This document shows, piece by piece, positions 8,101 through 16,423 of a stretch of DNA of 47,500 nt. Below the pieces are notes generated by a model. It was not told where the DNA came from, did not search any database, and saw only the letters and a program-made list of their open reading frames with translations. Position 1 is the first letter of the stretch. Every line of letters begins with the position of its first letter. Origin of the DNA: Deltaproteobacteria bacterium (GTDB lineage Bacteria; Desulfobacterota; Syntrophia; Syntrophales; UBA2185); contig VGTB01000002.1 of NCBI GenBank assembly GCA_016874835.1, forward strand, positions 1 to 47,500. Reading direction: 5' to 3'. The position numbers and the translations under genes are program-made.

Positions 8101-10107
8101 TCAGGTATGTTTATCTGCACTCCCGTCTCTATTCGGCACATTAAAGAGACGAATCACATTTTTAATCTGATTTGGTTCGCCGACAACAAAGAGAATATCC
8201 CCGGCATGAAAGACGGTATCGGCCGCCGGGTTGGACACAACCTCACCTTTCCGGCGCAGTGCCAGTAATGACACCCCCATTTTTTTCCTCATCTCCGTCT
8301 GGGCAAGAGTTTTGCCGATAAAGGGCGACCCTTCGGCGATGCGGAAGGTCTTGATCTCCACATCCGGAAGGCACAATTCAATGTCCAGACAGGATGTAGC
8401 CTCGCGGGAAAGACTTCGCAGCATCTCATAATGCTCCAAGCGGATTTCCGTCACAAACTTCTCGATTTCCTCCTTAGGCATGAGGTATTTTGCCAGAACC
8501 CGGCTGAAGATTTCCACCGATGTTTCGAACTCTTCCGGAATCACCTCATCCGCGCCCAGTTCGGAAAGGGGGACCATTTCCTGGAGAAAACGCGTGCGGA
8601 CCACTAAATAAAGCTTCGGATTCAGCCGCCGGGCAAGCTCTGTAATCCTCCGCGTCGCAGCGGGATCATTGATGACCACCACCAGGGCTCTCGCCGCTTT
8701 AATATTCACATGCTGGAGAATCGCTTCCTGGGTTGCATCACCATAATATATCGGCTCACCCTTTGCCCGCTCTTCTCTCACCACGGTCGGATTCATTTCG
8801 GTAATCACATAGGGAATGCCGCTGAACTTTGCGGCACGTGCCAGATTCCTCCCATTGAGACCGAATCCCACAATAATCAGATGGTCCTTTATATGTACCT
8901 TCTCTTCATATGTTGCCGGATACGACCCCTTCTTGATTTTTCTGGGCAGAGGTAATTCGAGAACGAATGACGCAATCCGGGGGGCAGCAGAGAGGGCCAA
9001 GGGCGTTGCCATCATCGTTAAGACGGATAAGGCCAGGAATCCCTGATTCATATCGCCGGTAAGCAGACCATGCTGAATGGCTTTCTCCGAGAGAATGAAC
9101 GAGAATTCACCGACCTGACTGAGGGAGGCGCCCACCAAGATGGCTGTCCGCAACGGCAGGCCCAGGAATACCGAAACAAGACCGGCAACCAGCGCCTTAA
9201 AGGCCATCACAGCAAAAGCCAGAATCGAAAGAGAAAGATAATGCTCGATGAAAAACCCCATATTGAGCAACATTCCAACGGAGACAAAGAAGAAGCTCAT
9301 AAACACATCGCGAAATGGCAGAACATTTCCAAACGCCTGGTGACTGTATTCGGATTCGGATATGATCAATCCCGCCAGGAAGGCGCCCAGGGCCAGAGAA
9401 AGTCCGGTCATGTGGGTCAGCCAGGCCACAGCCAGGCAGATGGCAATCACACTGAGAAGGAACAGCTCCCGGCTCCTGGTGTTGGCGATACTAAAAAAGA
9501 CCCGCGGGACAATCCACTTCGCACCGGTGAACACCAATGCAATAATGAAGACAACCTTCGCCAGAAAGAGAAGCAGTGCCTCCGTTCCACCGCTTGCCTC
9601 GCCTGCCAGCAAGGGTATACACAGCATCATAGGGACAATGATGATATCCTGAAAAATCAGGATGCCGAGAGCGGTATTGCCCTGTGGGGTTTCTACTTCG
9701 GCGCGGTCCTGGAGAAATTTCATGACGATGGCGGTACTGCTCAGGGAAACCAAGAAACCGATCAGAAGCGACTCCCCGATGGTCTGTCCAAAGTATCTGG
9801 ATATGGCAAAAGCAATTAATATCGTGAGTGACACCTGAAGGGCGCCGCCGAGAAGGACGGGTCTCCTGACCTGAAGCAGGTTCCGGAAGGAAAATTCCAG
9901 CCCGATCGTAAAAAGCAGCAGCACCACACCCACATCAGCCAGAATTTTGACGGACTCGATATCCCTGACCAGTCCCAGTCCATGGGGACCGGTGACCACC
10001 CCGGTGAACAGGAATCCCACAATAATGGGAACCCGCATCTGGAAACAGAGATAGAGGACGACGACAGACAGTCCCACAATAATTAGAATATCGCCCAGCA
10101 AAATCAT
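8101..10107 (-). CDS. CPA2-family monovalent cation:proton antiporter with TrkA domains
   Basis: About 668 residues in the order antiporter domain (first ~380 residues, about 12 membrane segments), TrkA-N nucleotide-binding domain (about 400-520, with the Rossmann glycine motif VGFGLNG) and TrkA-C domain (about 575-655). This is the architecture of KefB/KefC/YbaL-type potassium or sodium/proton exchangers, gated by ligand binding at the TrkA domain. The ORF extends to 10143, but the ATG at 10107 has GGGAGAG ten bases upstream and begins directly with the first membrane segment. The gene is preceded by a structured leader with a terminator-like hairpin, so its expression may depend on an ion or nucleotide signal. 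The exact cation cannot be told from sequence. Confidence 0.9.
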   Translation of the reverse strand: MILLGDILIIVGLSVVVLYLCFQMRVPIIVGFLFTGVVTGPHGLGLVRDIESVKILADVGVVLLLFTIGLEFSFRNLLQVRRPVLLGGALQVSLTILIAFAISRYFGQTIGESLLIGFLVSLSSTAIVMKFLQDRAEVETPQGNTALGILIFQDIIIVPMMLCIPLLAGEASGGTEALLLFLAKVVFIIALVFTGAKWIVPRVFFSIANTRSRELFLLSVIAICLAVAWLTHMTGLSLALGAFLAGLIISESEYSHQAFGNVLPFRDVFMSFFFVSVGMLLNMGFFIEHYLSLSILAFAVMAFKALVAGLVSVFLGLPLRTAILVGASLSQVGEFSFILSEKAIQHGLLTGDMNQGFLALSVLTMMATPLALSAAPRIASFVLELPLPRKIKKGSYPATYEEKVHIKDHLIIVGFGLNGRNLARAAKFSGIPYVITEMNPTVVREERAKGEPIYYGDATQEAILQHVNIKAARALVVVINDPAATRRITELARRLNPKLYLVVRTRFLQEMVPLSELGADEVIPEEFETSVEIFSRVLAKYLMPKEEIEKFVTEIRLEHYEMLRSLSREATSCLDIELCLPDVEIKTFRIAEGSPFIGKTLAQTEMRKKMGVSLLALRRKGEVVSNPAADTVFHAGDILFVVGEPNQIKNVIRLFNVPNRDGSADKHT

Positions 10108-10163
10108 TTGAAATATTCTCTCCCAGAAAAGAGAAACGATCACGAAGTGAAAAGAGACTGACC

Positions 10164-10260
10164 GTCGGGTAAAATAAAAAGAGCCGCCAAATGATTATCT
10201 ATTAGATGGCGGCCCGACCAACTAAATTTCCTCCAGAGGTATACCCCTGAACCCTGATTC
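10164..10260 (-). promoter_or_regulatory. structured leader RNA, candidate riboswitch for the antiporter
   Basis: On the minus strand the leader begins with a hairpin CAGGGG-TATA-CCTCTG (10234-10249), then a purine-rich GGAGGAAA and GTTGGTCGGG, then the terminator hairpin. GTCGGG next to that hairpin (CCCGAC on plus, 10213-10218) can also pair with CCCGAC beyond the T-run (10164-10169). So mutually exclusive or nested folds are possible. The layout (promoter, folded domain, terminator, gene) is typical of a riboswitch. Because the gene is a cation/proton antiporter, a sodium-, potassium-, c-di-AMP- or pH-responsive RNA is the reasonable guess. The class is not identified by me with certainty. 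Confidence 0.45.
10171..10213 (-). terminator. terminator-like hairpin (attenuator) in the antiporter leader
   Basis: Read on the minus strand, GCCGCCA (10207-10213) and TGGCGGC (10183-10189) form a perfect seven-base GC-rich stem, followed at once by TCTTTTTATTTT. This is a classic intrinsic terminator, but it lies about 65 bases upstream of the antiporter start rather than after a gene, which points to attenuation of that gene. Confidence 0.6.
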
Positions 10261-10278
10261 TGTATTCAATTATATATC

Positions 10279-10307
10279 AAGTTACATGATTAAATCCTGT
10301 ATGTCAA
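10279..10307 (-). promoter_or_regulatory. candidate sigma-70 promoter for the antiporter leader
   Basis: On the minus strand a perfect TTGACA (10302-10307) is followed after 17 bases by TAACTT (10279-10284). A perfect TATAAT also occurs ten bases further on (10269-10274), but is too far from the TTGACA to pair with it. Either way transcription would start just before the folded leader. Confidence 0.4.
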
Positions 10308-10567
10308 TTTCCCCATTAAATCCCTAAATCAACAGACATCTGATCATAAACACTGCTTCGCTCGATGCCGCGTTGATAGAGTCAGCAATGCCGCCGGATG
10401 AGATTATCATAAATATTCATCAATCGGATTCTGTTACGTATAGCTTCCTGAAAGTCTCACTTCATTAATTTGTCAAAATATAGTAAATTTCAACCGGAAA
10501 TGAGTGATCGAAAAAAAATACTATTGTTAGATAATAGTAATAGAATTTTGACTTAAATATAGTACAT
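10308..10567. other. AT-rich intergenic DNA between divergent genes
   Basis: Together with the antiporter leader this makes a 460-base region between the antiporter and the histidine kinase gene. It contains a short inverted repeat ACTATT-(7)-AATAGT near 10521-10539 and much AT-rich DNA just before the kinase gene. I see no gene, RNA gene or confident kinase promoter. Confidence 0.3.
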
Positions 10568-12625
10568 GTGTTCTGGGGGCAGGTCAAAGCAGTAATAAAG
10601 AAATTACTGATACTGAAAAAATTGAGCAATACAGCCATGAAAAAAGTACAAACAGAGGATGCCTGTTTCGCTTTAGTGGAATCGACGTCCGACTCAATGT
10701 ATTTAGTGGACGAGAATTGCAGATATCTGTTTATCAATAGTCAGCACTTATCGAGATTAGGTATGTCGAAGGCTGATATCATTGGCAGGCCATATGGGGA
10801 CTTTCACTCGCCTGAGGACACAAAAATATTTGCAGAAAAAGTTAAACAGGTTTTTACAACAGGCAAATCAATCCAGCATGAGCATCAAAGCGCAAGGGAT
10901 AATAGATATTTCCTCCGGACCTTCAGCCCAGTCAGGGAAGTCGGATCTGGGGGAAAATTTACAAGTTTGGCCGTTGTTTCAAAAGATATTACCGAACACA
11001 GGCGGGCAGAAGAACTCTATAAAACACTCGCAGAAAGCTCCTTTGCTGCTGTCTTTATCGTGCAAGACGGGAAGTTCTGCTTTATTAACACCAGTGCCAT
11101 TGCCTATGCCGGATACAGCGCGGAAGAGCTTATAGGACAGGATTCCGACATCATCGTTCACCCGGAAGACAGAGAGAAGGTGAAGAGGTTGTCCAAGGAA
11201 ATGCTGGTCGGGGCGCGCAACGCGGCATTCGAATTCAGGATGGTGACCAAACAGAATGACATCAGATGGATTTCGCAGACAGTGACGCCTATCCAGTATG
11301 GCGGGAGGCCTGCTATCCTGGGCAATGCCATAGACGTTACGGAGCTCAAGCAGACCCAGGAAGCGCTTAGAGAAAGCGAAAGATTGCACGACATCATCCT
11401 GGGATCGCCGTTTCCCGCGTTTGCAATCGGGAAGGACCATAGGGTCGTGCACTGGAATAAGGCAATGGAAGAGTTAAGCGGAATCAAGGCTGAAGAAGCG
11501 ATTGGGACAATACAGGAATTGAGTGTGTTTTACGGCACAGAGCGGCCCTGCATGGCGTATCTTCTGGTAGATGAGCTTGTAGAAGCGATTCCCAAATACT
11601 ATGCTGGGGAGTATGCCAAGTCCAGTTTTATGGAAGAGGCGTATGAGACAACGAATTTTTTCCCTGAAATGGGCGAAGGAGGCCGGTGGCTTCGCTTTAC
11701 CGCTACGGCAGTCAGGGATTCAAAGGGGGATGTGATCGGTGCCATAGAGACCCTTGAAGATATAACGGAGCGTAAACAGGCTGAAGTAGCCATTCATAAA
11801 GCCCATGAGGAATTGGAAAGTCGGGTAGAGGAAAGGACTGAGGCACTGAGACAATTAAATATCGAACTGAAGCGTGAAATAGATGAACGTATACTGGCAG
11901 AGAAGGCTCTAAGGGAGTCGCGCGAGGAGCTCCAATTCCTCACTTCCGAACTCATCACTGCGCAAGAAAATGAGCGACGGAGGATTTCCCGGGAGTTGCA
12001 TGACGAACTGGGGCAGTCCCTCGCCGGCTTGAAGATACATTTAGTGGCAATTGAGGAAAAATTTCGGAGAGACCAGCAGACACTGAAAAAGCAATGTCAG
12101 CGTCTTCTCTCATATGTAGATGAGATCATTGAAAATGTCCGAAGGCTCTCCAGGGATCTGAGTCCTGTTTCACTGGAACTTATGGGTCTTTCATCATCCC
12201 TTAATTATTTGTTCAGTGATTTCAGCGAACATCATCATATAGATTGCACATTAGATATCGACAAGATTGATAATTTATTTTCAAAACAATCTCAGATTAG
12301 TATTTATCGAATCTTCCAGGAATGTTTGACAAATATAGCCAGACATTCAAAAGCCACTCATTATTCAGTGGTAATCAAAGAACAAGGTGATCATGTTTCT
12401 TTCATGGTTCAAGATAATGGAAAAGGTTTCAATGTAAAAAAAATCCTTGCCCGAAAGACCAGCCAAAGGGGGATTGGTATAGCTGCAATGCAGGAACGGG
12501 TGAGGATGTTGGGAGGATTGCTTGATATATGGAGCCGGGAAGGTTTAGGAACTCGAATAACATACAATATTCCTATTGACACAATAAAGATTATAAAGAG
12601 GAGTGCTATATCAAGTCACAGCTAA
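10568..12625 (+). CDS. PAS-domain sensor histidine kinase (NarL-partner type)
   Basis: A 685-residue, apparently cytoplasmic kinase without membrane segments. Three PAS-like domains (about 28-130, 140-260, 270-395) are followed by a coiled coil, a HisKA_3 dimerisation region with the phospho-acceptor His478 in RELHDELGQ, and a GHKL ATPase domain (about 555-675) with NIARHS, DNGKGF and GIGIAAMQER. HisKA_3 kinases phosphorylate NarL-type regulators, and one lies 178 bases downstream. The first codon is uncertain: GTG at 10568 and ATG at 10637 are both possible and neither has a good ribosome binding site. The absence of transmembrane segments and presence of PAS domains suggest sensing of a redox, gas or small-molecule signal; no ligand motif decides which. 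Confidence 0.88.
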   Translation: MFWGQVKAVIKKLLILKKLSNTAMKKVQTEDACFALVESTSDSMYLVDENCRYLFINSQHLSRLGMSKADIIGRPYGDFHSPEDTKIFAEKVKQVFTTGKSIQHEHQSARDNRYFLRTFSPVREVGSGGKFTSLAVVSKDITEHRRAEELYKTLAESSFAAVFIVQDGKFCFINTSAIAYAGYSAEELIGQDSDIIVHPEDREKVKRLSKEMLVGARNAAFEFRMVTKQNDIRWISQTVTPIQYGGRPAILGNAIDVTELKQTQEALRESERLHDIILGSPFPAFAIGKDHRVVHWNKAMEELSGIKAEEAIGTIQELSVFYGTERPCMAYLLVDELVEAIPKYYAGEYAKSSFMEEAYETTNFFPEMGEGGRWLRFTATAVRDSKGDVIGAIETLEDITERKQAEVAIHKAHEELESRVEERTEALRQLNIELKREIDERILAEKALRESREELQFLTSELITAQENERRRISRELHDELGQSLAGLKIHLVAIEEKFRRDQQTLKKQCQRLLSYVDEIIENVRRLSRDLSPVSLELMGLSSSLNYLFSDFSEHHHIDCTLDIDKIDNLFSKQSQISIYRIFQECLTNIARHSKATHYSVVIKEQGDHVSFMVQDNGKGFNVKKILARKTSQRGIGIAAMQERVRMLGGLLDIWSREGLGTRITYNIPIDTIKIIKRSAISSHS

Positions 12626-12803
12626 CGATAATCCAATCTCATGTTATGAGACGATTAAAATAATAACTATCTTCTTTTCGCAAAAAGATGATTATAGAAT
12701 TTTACATTACATGGTGCTAATCATCCGGAGAGAGTTGTGGGGAAAAATGTTTATTATCTATAAATATAATTGTTTGTGTCAGTAAAGACACGAGGGAATA
12801 TTT

Positions 12804-13454
12804 ATGAATGTTAGAATTCTCGTGGCTGACGATCATAACATTATACGGGAAGGTCTGATATCTTTGCTGGAAAAGCAACCCGATATGGAAGTGGTAGGAG
12901 AAGCGGGAGACGGGCGTACCACAGTACGATTGGCCCGAGAGCTCCTGCCCGACGCGATCATTATGGACGTCACTATGCCGGATCTGAACGGCATTGAGGC
13001 AACCCGCCAGATTATGAAAGACCTTCCCATGGTCAAGGTGATCGCTTTATCCGTGCATTCCGACAAGCACATAGTCAAGGGCATGCTGCAAGCCGGGGCG
13101 TCCGCTTATCTGTCGAAATATTCAGCCTCGCAGGAACTGATAAAGGCCGTCCGGTTAGTCATGGCCGATAAAATCTATTTGAGTCCCGAGATTGCCGGGA
13201 TTGTGGTGGAAGATTATAAATCATCGGGTTCAGATAGCACCTCTGTTTTTACCGTACTGACGGCCAGGGAGCGGGAGGTACTGCAACTGTTCGCCGAAGG
13301 CAAGAATTCCAGACAAATTGCCGCCGCGCTTTATATCAGTTTAAAAACCGTGGAGGCCCATCGCAGGCAAATCATGAATAAGATGGGCTTTAAAAGCTTG
13401 GCAGAGCTTATCAAATACGCACTCCGTGAAGGACTGACGTCTTTGAACCCCTGA
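12804..13454 (+). CDS. NarL/FixJ-family response regulator
   Basis: A 216-residue transcription factor with an N-terminal receiver domain (DD at 9-10, phospho-acceptor Asp55 in IMDVTMPD, conserved Lys near 104) and a C-terminal LuxR-type helix-turn-helix (about 150-205, LTAREREVLQLFAEG followed by TVEAHR). GAGGG lies just upstream of the ATG. The kinase gene immediately before it is the obvious partner. Its targets are unknown; the genes downstream on the same strand (ABM-domain protein, sigma factor paralogue, cache protein) are reasonable candidates. Confidence 0.92.
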   Translation: MNVRILVADDHNIIREGLISLLEKQPDMEVVGEAGDGRTTVRLARELLPDAIIMDVTMPDLNGIEATRQIMKDLPMVKVIALSVHSDKHIVKGMLQAGASAYLSKYSASQELIKAVRLVMADKIYLSPEIAGIVVEDYKSSGSDSTSVFTVLTAREREVLQLFAEGKNSRQIAAALYISLKTVEAHRRQIMNKMGFKSLAELIKYALREGLTSLNP

Positions 13455-13652
13455 TCACTTTTTGAACTAAAGCACCGCACCCTCCTTAAACGCCCCTATT
13501 TCCTTCCATATGCTCATAAAGAATTAGCCTTGGGAGGTTGTATAATTAGCGGTCTGCCAATAGACTGATTAAGATTATTTAATTAAAATCATCATAGATA
13601 GACAATAAGGTCAAAACCCTTGGTGATGTAAAAATTTCATTGCCAGAGGAAG

Positions 13653-13913
13653 GTGCCTGCGGACAAGGCAGCAAAATTATATGATCTTGTCATGCAACTT
13701 AGGCAGCATGTTGTAAACCAACCAGGTTATATATCAGGGGAGTCTTTAAAGAGTATAGACAAGCCGGATGTATATCTGGTTATCAGCGCATGGAACGGCA
13801 TTGATGAATGGAAGGCGTGGCTCGCAAGTGAAGAAAGGGCTGAGATTCAGAACCAGATTGACACTTTGCTCGGGAAAAAAACTGAATACGATATCTATGA
13901 ATACCGTGGGTAA
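13653..13913 (+). CDS. antibiotic-biosynthesis-monooxygenase (ABM) domain protein, N-terminus doubtful
   Basis: The frame encodes 86 residues of a small ABM ferredoxin-like fold (QPGYISGESL then VYLVISAWNGIDEWKAWL). Family members start about nine residues earlier with a strand ending in R-K-V-P. That strand is partly encoded here in frame (KFHCQRKVPADK), but the only ATG in front (13626) is followed directly by TAA. The GTG at 13653 has its AGAGGA too close for good initiation. The gene may therefore be recently broken at codon 2, or start inefficiently. ABM proteins are often heme- or quinone-related, but this small one cannot be assigned a reaction. Confidence 0.55.
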   Translation: MPADKAAKLYDLVMQLRQHVVNQPGYISGESLKSIDKPDVYLVISAWNGIDEWKAWLASEERAEIQNQIDTLLGKKTEYDIYEYRG

Positions 13914-14080
13914 GAAGACATATCAGTTTAAAGCTGTGTGATCAGATTTATGCAAATACAGCCTTCCCACAAACAGAAGGGGGTTGATGCAGGGGAAACT
14001 TTTTGTCGGCCCAATTCATCCTATGGGATCGTTTCTCAGAATAGGCATACTGCGAAATCCGAACTCTGGGAGAAACCGAT

Positions 14081-15829
14081 ATGGAACAATCATTAGAATC
14101 AGATGGATTTGAAAAATCGATGTTTTTGGCTGAGTCAAAAGGTTTTCTCACCTACGATGATGTAAGCGGTTTGTTGCCATCGGACGTCTTATATTCTGAT
14201 GAGCTCGATGATATCTTCATGTTCTCTGATGAGAAAAACCGTGACATTATTGATGAGTTCAAAGGGAAACAACTTGTTGTTAAAAAAGGAATTGATTCAA
14301 ATATAGATACTCAAAGAGAAGATCCGTTTGATCTCATAACTACTACAAGGAATACAGATGACCCAGTTAAAATATACCTACGTGAGATAGGATGTGTATC
14401 TCTACTAAGCCGGGAAGGTGAGGTTGAAACCGCGAAAAAGATCGAAGGAGGAGAGAAGGAGGTCGTGAATGCAATCTTCAGTGTGCCGATTTCAGTCAAG
14501 GATGTGGTGGATATCGGTGTAAGACTGAAGAGTGGCTATCTCCACATAAAAAATGTTGTAGCTGATCTTGATGACGAAGAAGGTTTCTTTGAAGAGAGTG
14601 CGCTGAGAGAAAGAGTATTGAAGCTTATAGAGAAAATAAATGTTCTGGATAAAAGAAATGGCGTCCTCACGTGGAAGCTCAAGGCAAAGAGTACAGATAA
14701 GGTACAAAAAAGTATTAGCAAATCAGAATTAGCAAAAAACACAAGAAGCATTGTAAATCTGTGTAGAAAAGTCAAGTTCAGCAAAAAACAAATGGAAAGG
14801 ATGATCTCAAGGCTAACGAATTATGTCGCTGAGGGCCAGAAGGCTGAAAATAGTATTCGCATTTGTGAAGAGAAAAAGGATTTATCCCTCACAGAAATGG
14901 AAAGAGCCTGGAATAGGATGAAGACATCACCGGAGGAAGAGGAATTTATTGCAAGAAAGACTGGCATATCGATTGATACATTAAAAAAGTGTAAAGCAAT
15001 TGTCAGCGAAGCAAAAAGGAAGATTATAAAAATTACCCAGGAAACGGGACTCCCTTTACCAGTCTTGAAAAAAGTGATCGTCTCTATCGAAAAAGGAAAA
15101 GGGAAGGCAGAAAAGGCAAAAAGAATACTGGTGGAAGCGCACCTGTGGCTGGTTGTGTATATCGCAAGAAAATATACCGTTAAAGGATTGCAACTTCCGG
15201 ATTTAATTCAGGAGGGGAATATCGGCTTGATAAAGGCCGTTGATAAATTCGAGTACCAACGGGGATATAAATTTTCTACATATGCCACATGGTGGATCAG
15301 ACAGACGATCCAGCGGGCAATAGCCGAGCAGGCGAGGACCATAAGAATTCCCGTGCTCATGCTTGAAACTGTAAAGGTCCTGAATCGAACCTCCCGGTAT
15401 CTGGTACAGGAGTTGGGAAGAGAACCTAATCCTGAGGAGATTGCAAGCAAGATGGAGTGCCCTCTGGAAAAGGTGAGAAATGTCTTGAAGCTTGTCAAAG
15501 AACCCTTGTCTTTGGAGGCGCCAGTCGGTGAGGAGAAGGACGGTTACCTTGGCGATTTTGTTGCAGATCAAAACAATATGTCCCCATCAGAAGCGGTGAT
15601 AAGCATGAATCTTGCCCAACAGACAAGAAAGATATTATCAACCTTGAAGCCGAAAGAGGAGATAGTGCTCAGGATGCGTTTTGGGATCAATGAAAGATTC
15701 GACTATTCATCAGGGAATATGAAAGATTTAAGTATCAACAGATTACGAATGATGCAGACGGGGGGAAATGGTGGGAGGAAATTAAGGGGTACTCCCGCGC
15801 GAAGGGTGTTCAATAATCGAGTGATATAG
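14081..15829 (+). CDS. RpoD-like sigma-70 factor with degenerate region 4.2
   Basis: A 582-residue sigma-70 paralogue. Region 1.1 is visible ([14 protein letters not shown], about 20-33), region 1.2 follows at about 90-125 ([11 protein letters not shown]), and region 2 is nearly canonical from about 346 ([19 protein letters not shown], then [18 protein letters not shown]). Region 3 is present, and region 4.1 is recognisable to RMRFGI near 540. After that the -35 reading helix is eroded: instead of TRERIRQIEAKALRKLR the protein reads [17 protein letters not shown]. The match stays in frame, with about one codon missing before it. Other frames do not restore the motif. [12 protein letters not shown] and PVLMLET in region 2/3 also differ from the house-keeping sequence. 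GGGAGA precedes the start. It is probably not the main sigma factor. Confidence 0.85.
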   Translation: MEQSLESDGFEKSMFLAESKGFLTYDDVSGLLPSDVLYSDELDDIFMFSDEKNRDIIDEFKGKQLVVKKGIDSNIDTQREDPFDLITTTRNTDDPVKIYLREIGCVSLLSREGEVETAKKIEGGEKEVVNAIFSVPISVKDVVDIGVRLKSGYLHIKNVVADLDDEEGFFEESALRERVLKLIEKINVLDKRNGVLTWKLKAKSTDKVQKSISKSELAKNTRSIVNLCRKVKFSKKQMERMISRLTNYVAEGQKAENSIRICEEKKDLSLTEMERAWNRMKTSPEEEEFIARKTGISIDTLKKCKAIVSEAKRKIIKITQETGLPLPVLKKVIVSIEKGKGKAEKAKRILVEAHLWLVVYIARKYTVKGLQLPDLIQEGNIGLIKAVDKFEYQRGYKFSTYATWWIRQTIQRAIAEQARTIRIPVLMLETVKVLNRTSRYLVQELGREPNPEEIASKMECPLEKVRNVLKLVKEPLSLEAPVGEEKDGYLGDFVADQNNMSPSEAVISMNLAQQTRKILSTLKPKEEIVLRMRFGINERFDYSSGNMKDLSINRLRMMQTGGNGGRKLRGTPARRVFNNRVI

Positions 15830-15871
15830 ATATTCTCGAAACGTGAGAATGTGTAAAAAAGGAGGGACAAT

Positions 15872-16264
15872 ATGACTATACGAGTTAAAGAAGACGCCAA
15901 GGACTGGGTGGCCAAGGCAATAGATTTTTACAGAGCTGCCGGTAAAAGGATCGCTTTGGCTGAATACACAAATCCCGGAGGACGGTTTGTTAAAGATGAA
16001 TTGTATATTTTTGTGTTGAACCCCAAAGGGACCATGCTCGCACACGGAGTCAATGAAAGGTATGTAGGGGAAGAGTTCGCTGATCTCAGGGATACTGACG
16101 GCAAGAGTTTTGTCCGAGAGATCCTCGACACTGCCAACACAAAAGGTAGCGGCTGGGTGGAATACAAATGGCACCACCCGGAAACCAAACAGGTGTTACC
16201 TAAGACATTGTATTTTGAGAAGGTCGATGACCTGATTATATGCAGCGGTGTCTACAAGGATTAA
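15872..16264 (+). CDS. stand-alone single-cache-domain protein
   Basis: A 130-residue protein consisting almost entirely of one small cache (sCache_2-like) domain: helix, then YIFVLNPKGTMLAHG, a YVGEEFADLRDTDGKSFV segment and GWVEYKWHHPETK, ending in ICSGVYKD. Such domains usually bind small carboxylates or amines outside the membrane as part of chemoreceptors. Here there is no signal peptide, membrane segment or output domain, so it would be a soluble binding protein. AAAGGAGGG lies eight bases before the ATG, a strong site. It is 42 bases after the sigma-factor gene and could be co-transcribed. The ligand is unknown. Confidence 0.82.
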   Translation: MTIRVKEDAKDWVAKAIDFYRAAGKRIALAEYTNPGGRFVKDELYIFVLNPKGTMLAHGVNERYVGEEFADLRDTDGKSFVREILDTANTKGSGWVEYKWHHPETKQVLPKTLYFEKVDDLIICSGVYKD

Positions 16265-16423
16265 ATTATAAAATACCCCAATAGGTTTTACCTATCTGGT
16301 CATAATTATTCCAAGGGACGCAACCCCGTTGCCAACATATATCTCACCGCGGTAAGGGTTGAATCCACAGCGGGACGATCCTCTGCGGCAAGAATTGATT
16401 AACTTTTAAAAAGGAGGGAAAAC

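Noticed and set aside
9070-9819. Plus-strand 249-codon ORF opposite the antiporter
   Set aside because: Antisense shadow; the minus strand encodes an unmistakable CPA2 antiporter with TrkA domains.
16283-16423. Possible c-di-GMP (GEMM-type) riboswitch before the PrpE-like gene, suggested by GGGACGCAA
   Set aside because: The upstream half of the GEMM core (the AGGGCAAACC helix and its partner) is not present; the short hairpin ATAGGT-TTT-ACCTAT nearby is unrelated and has no T-run.
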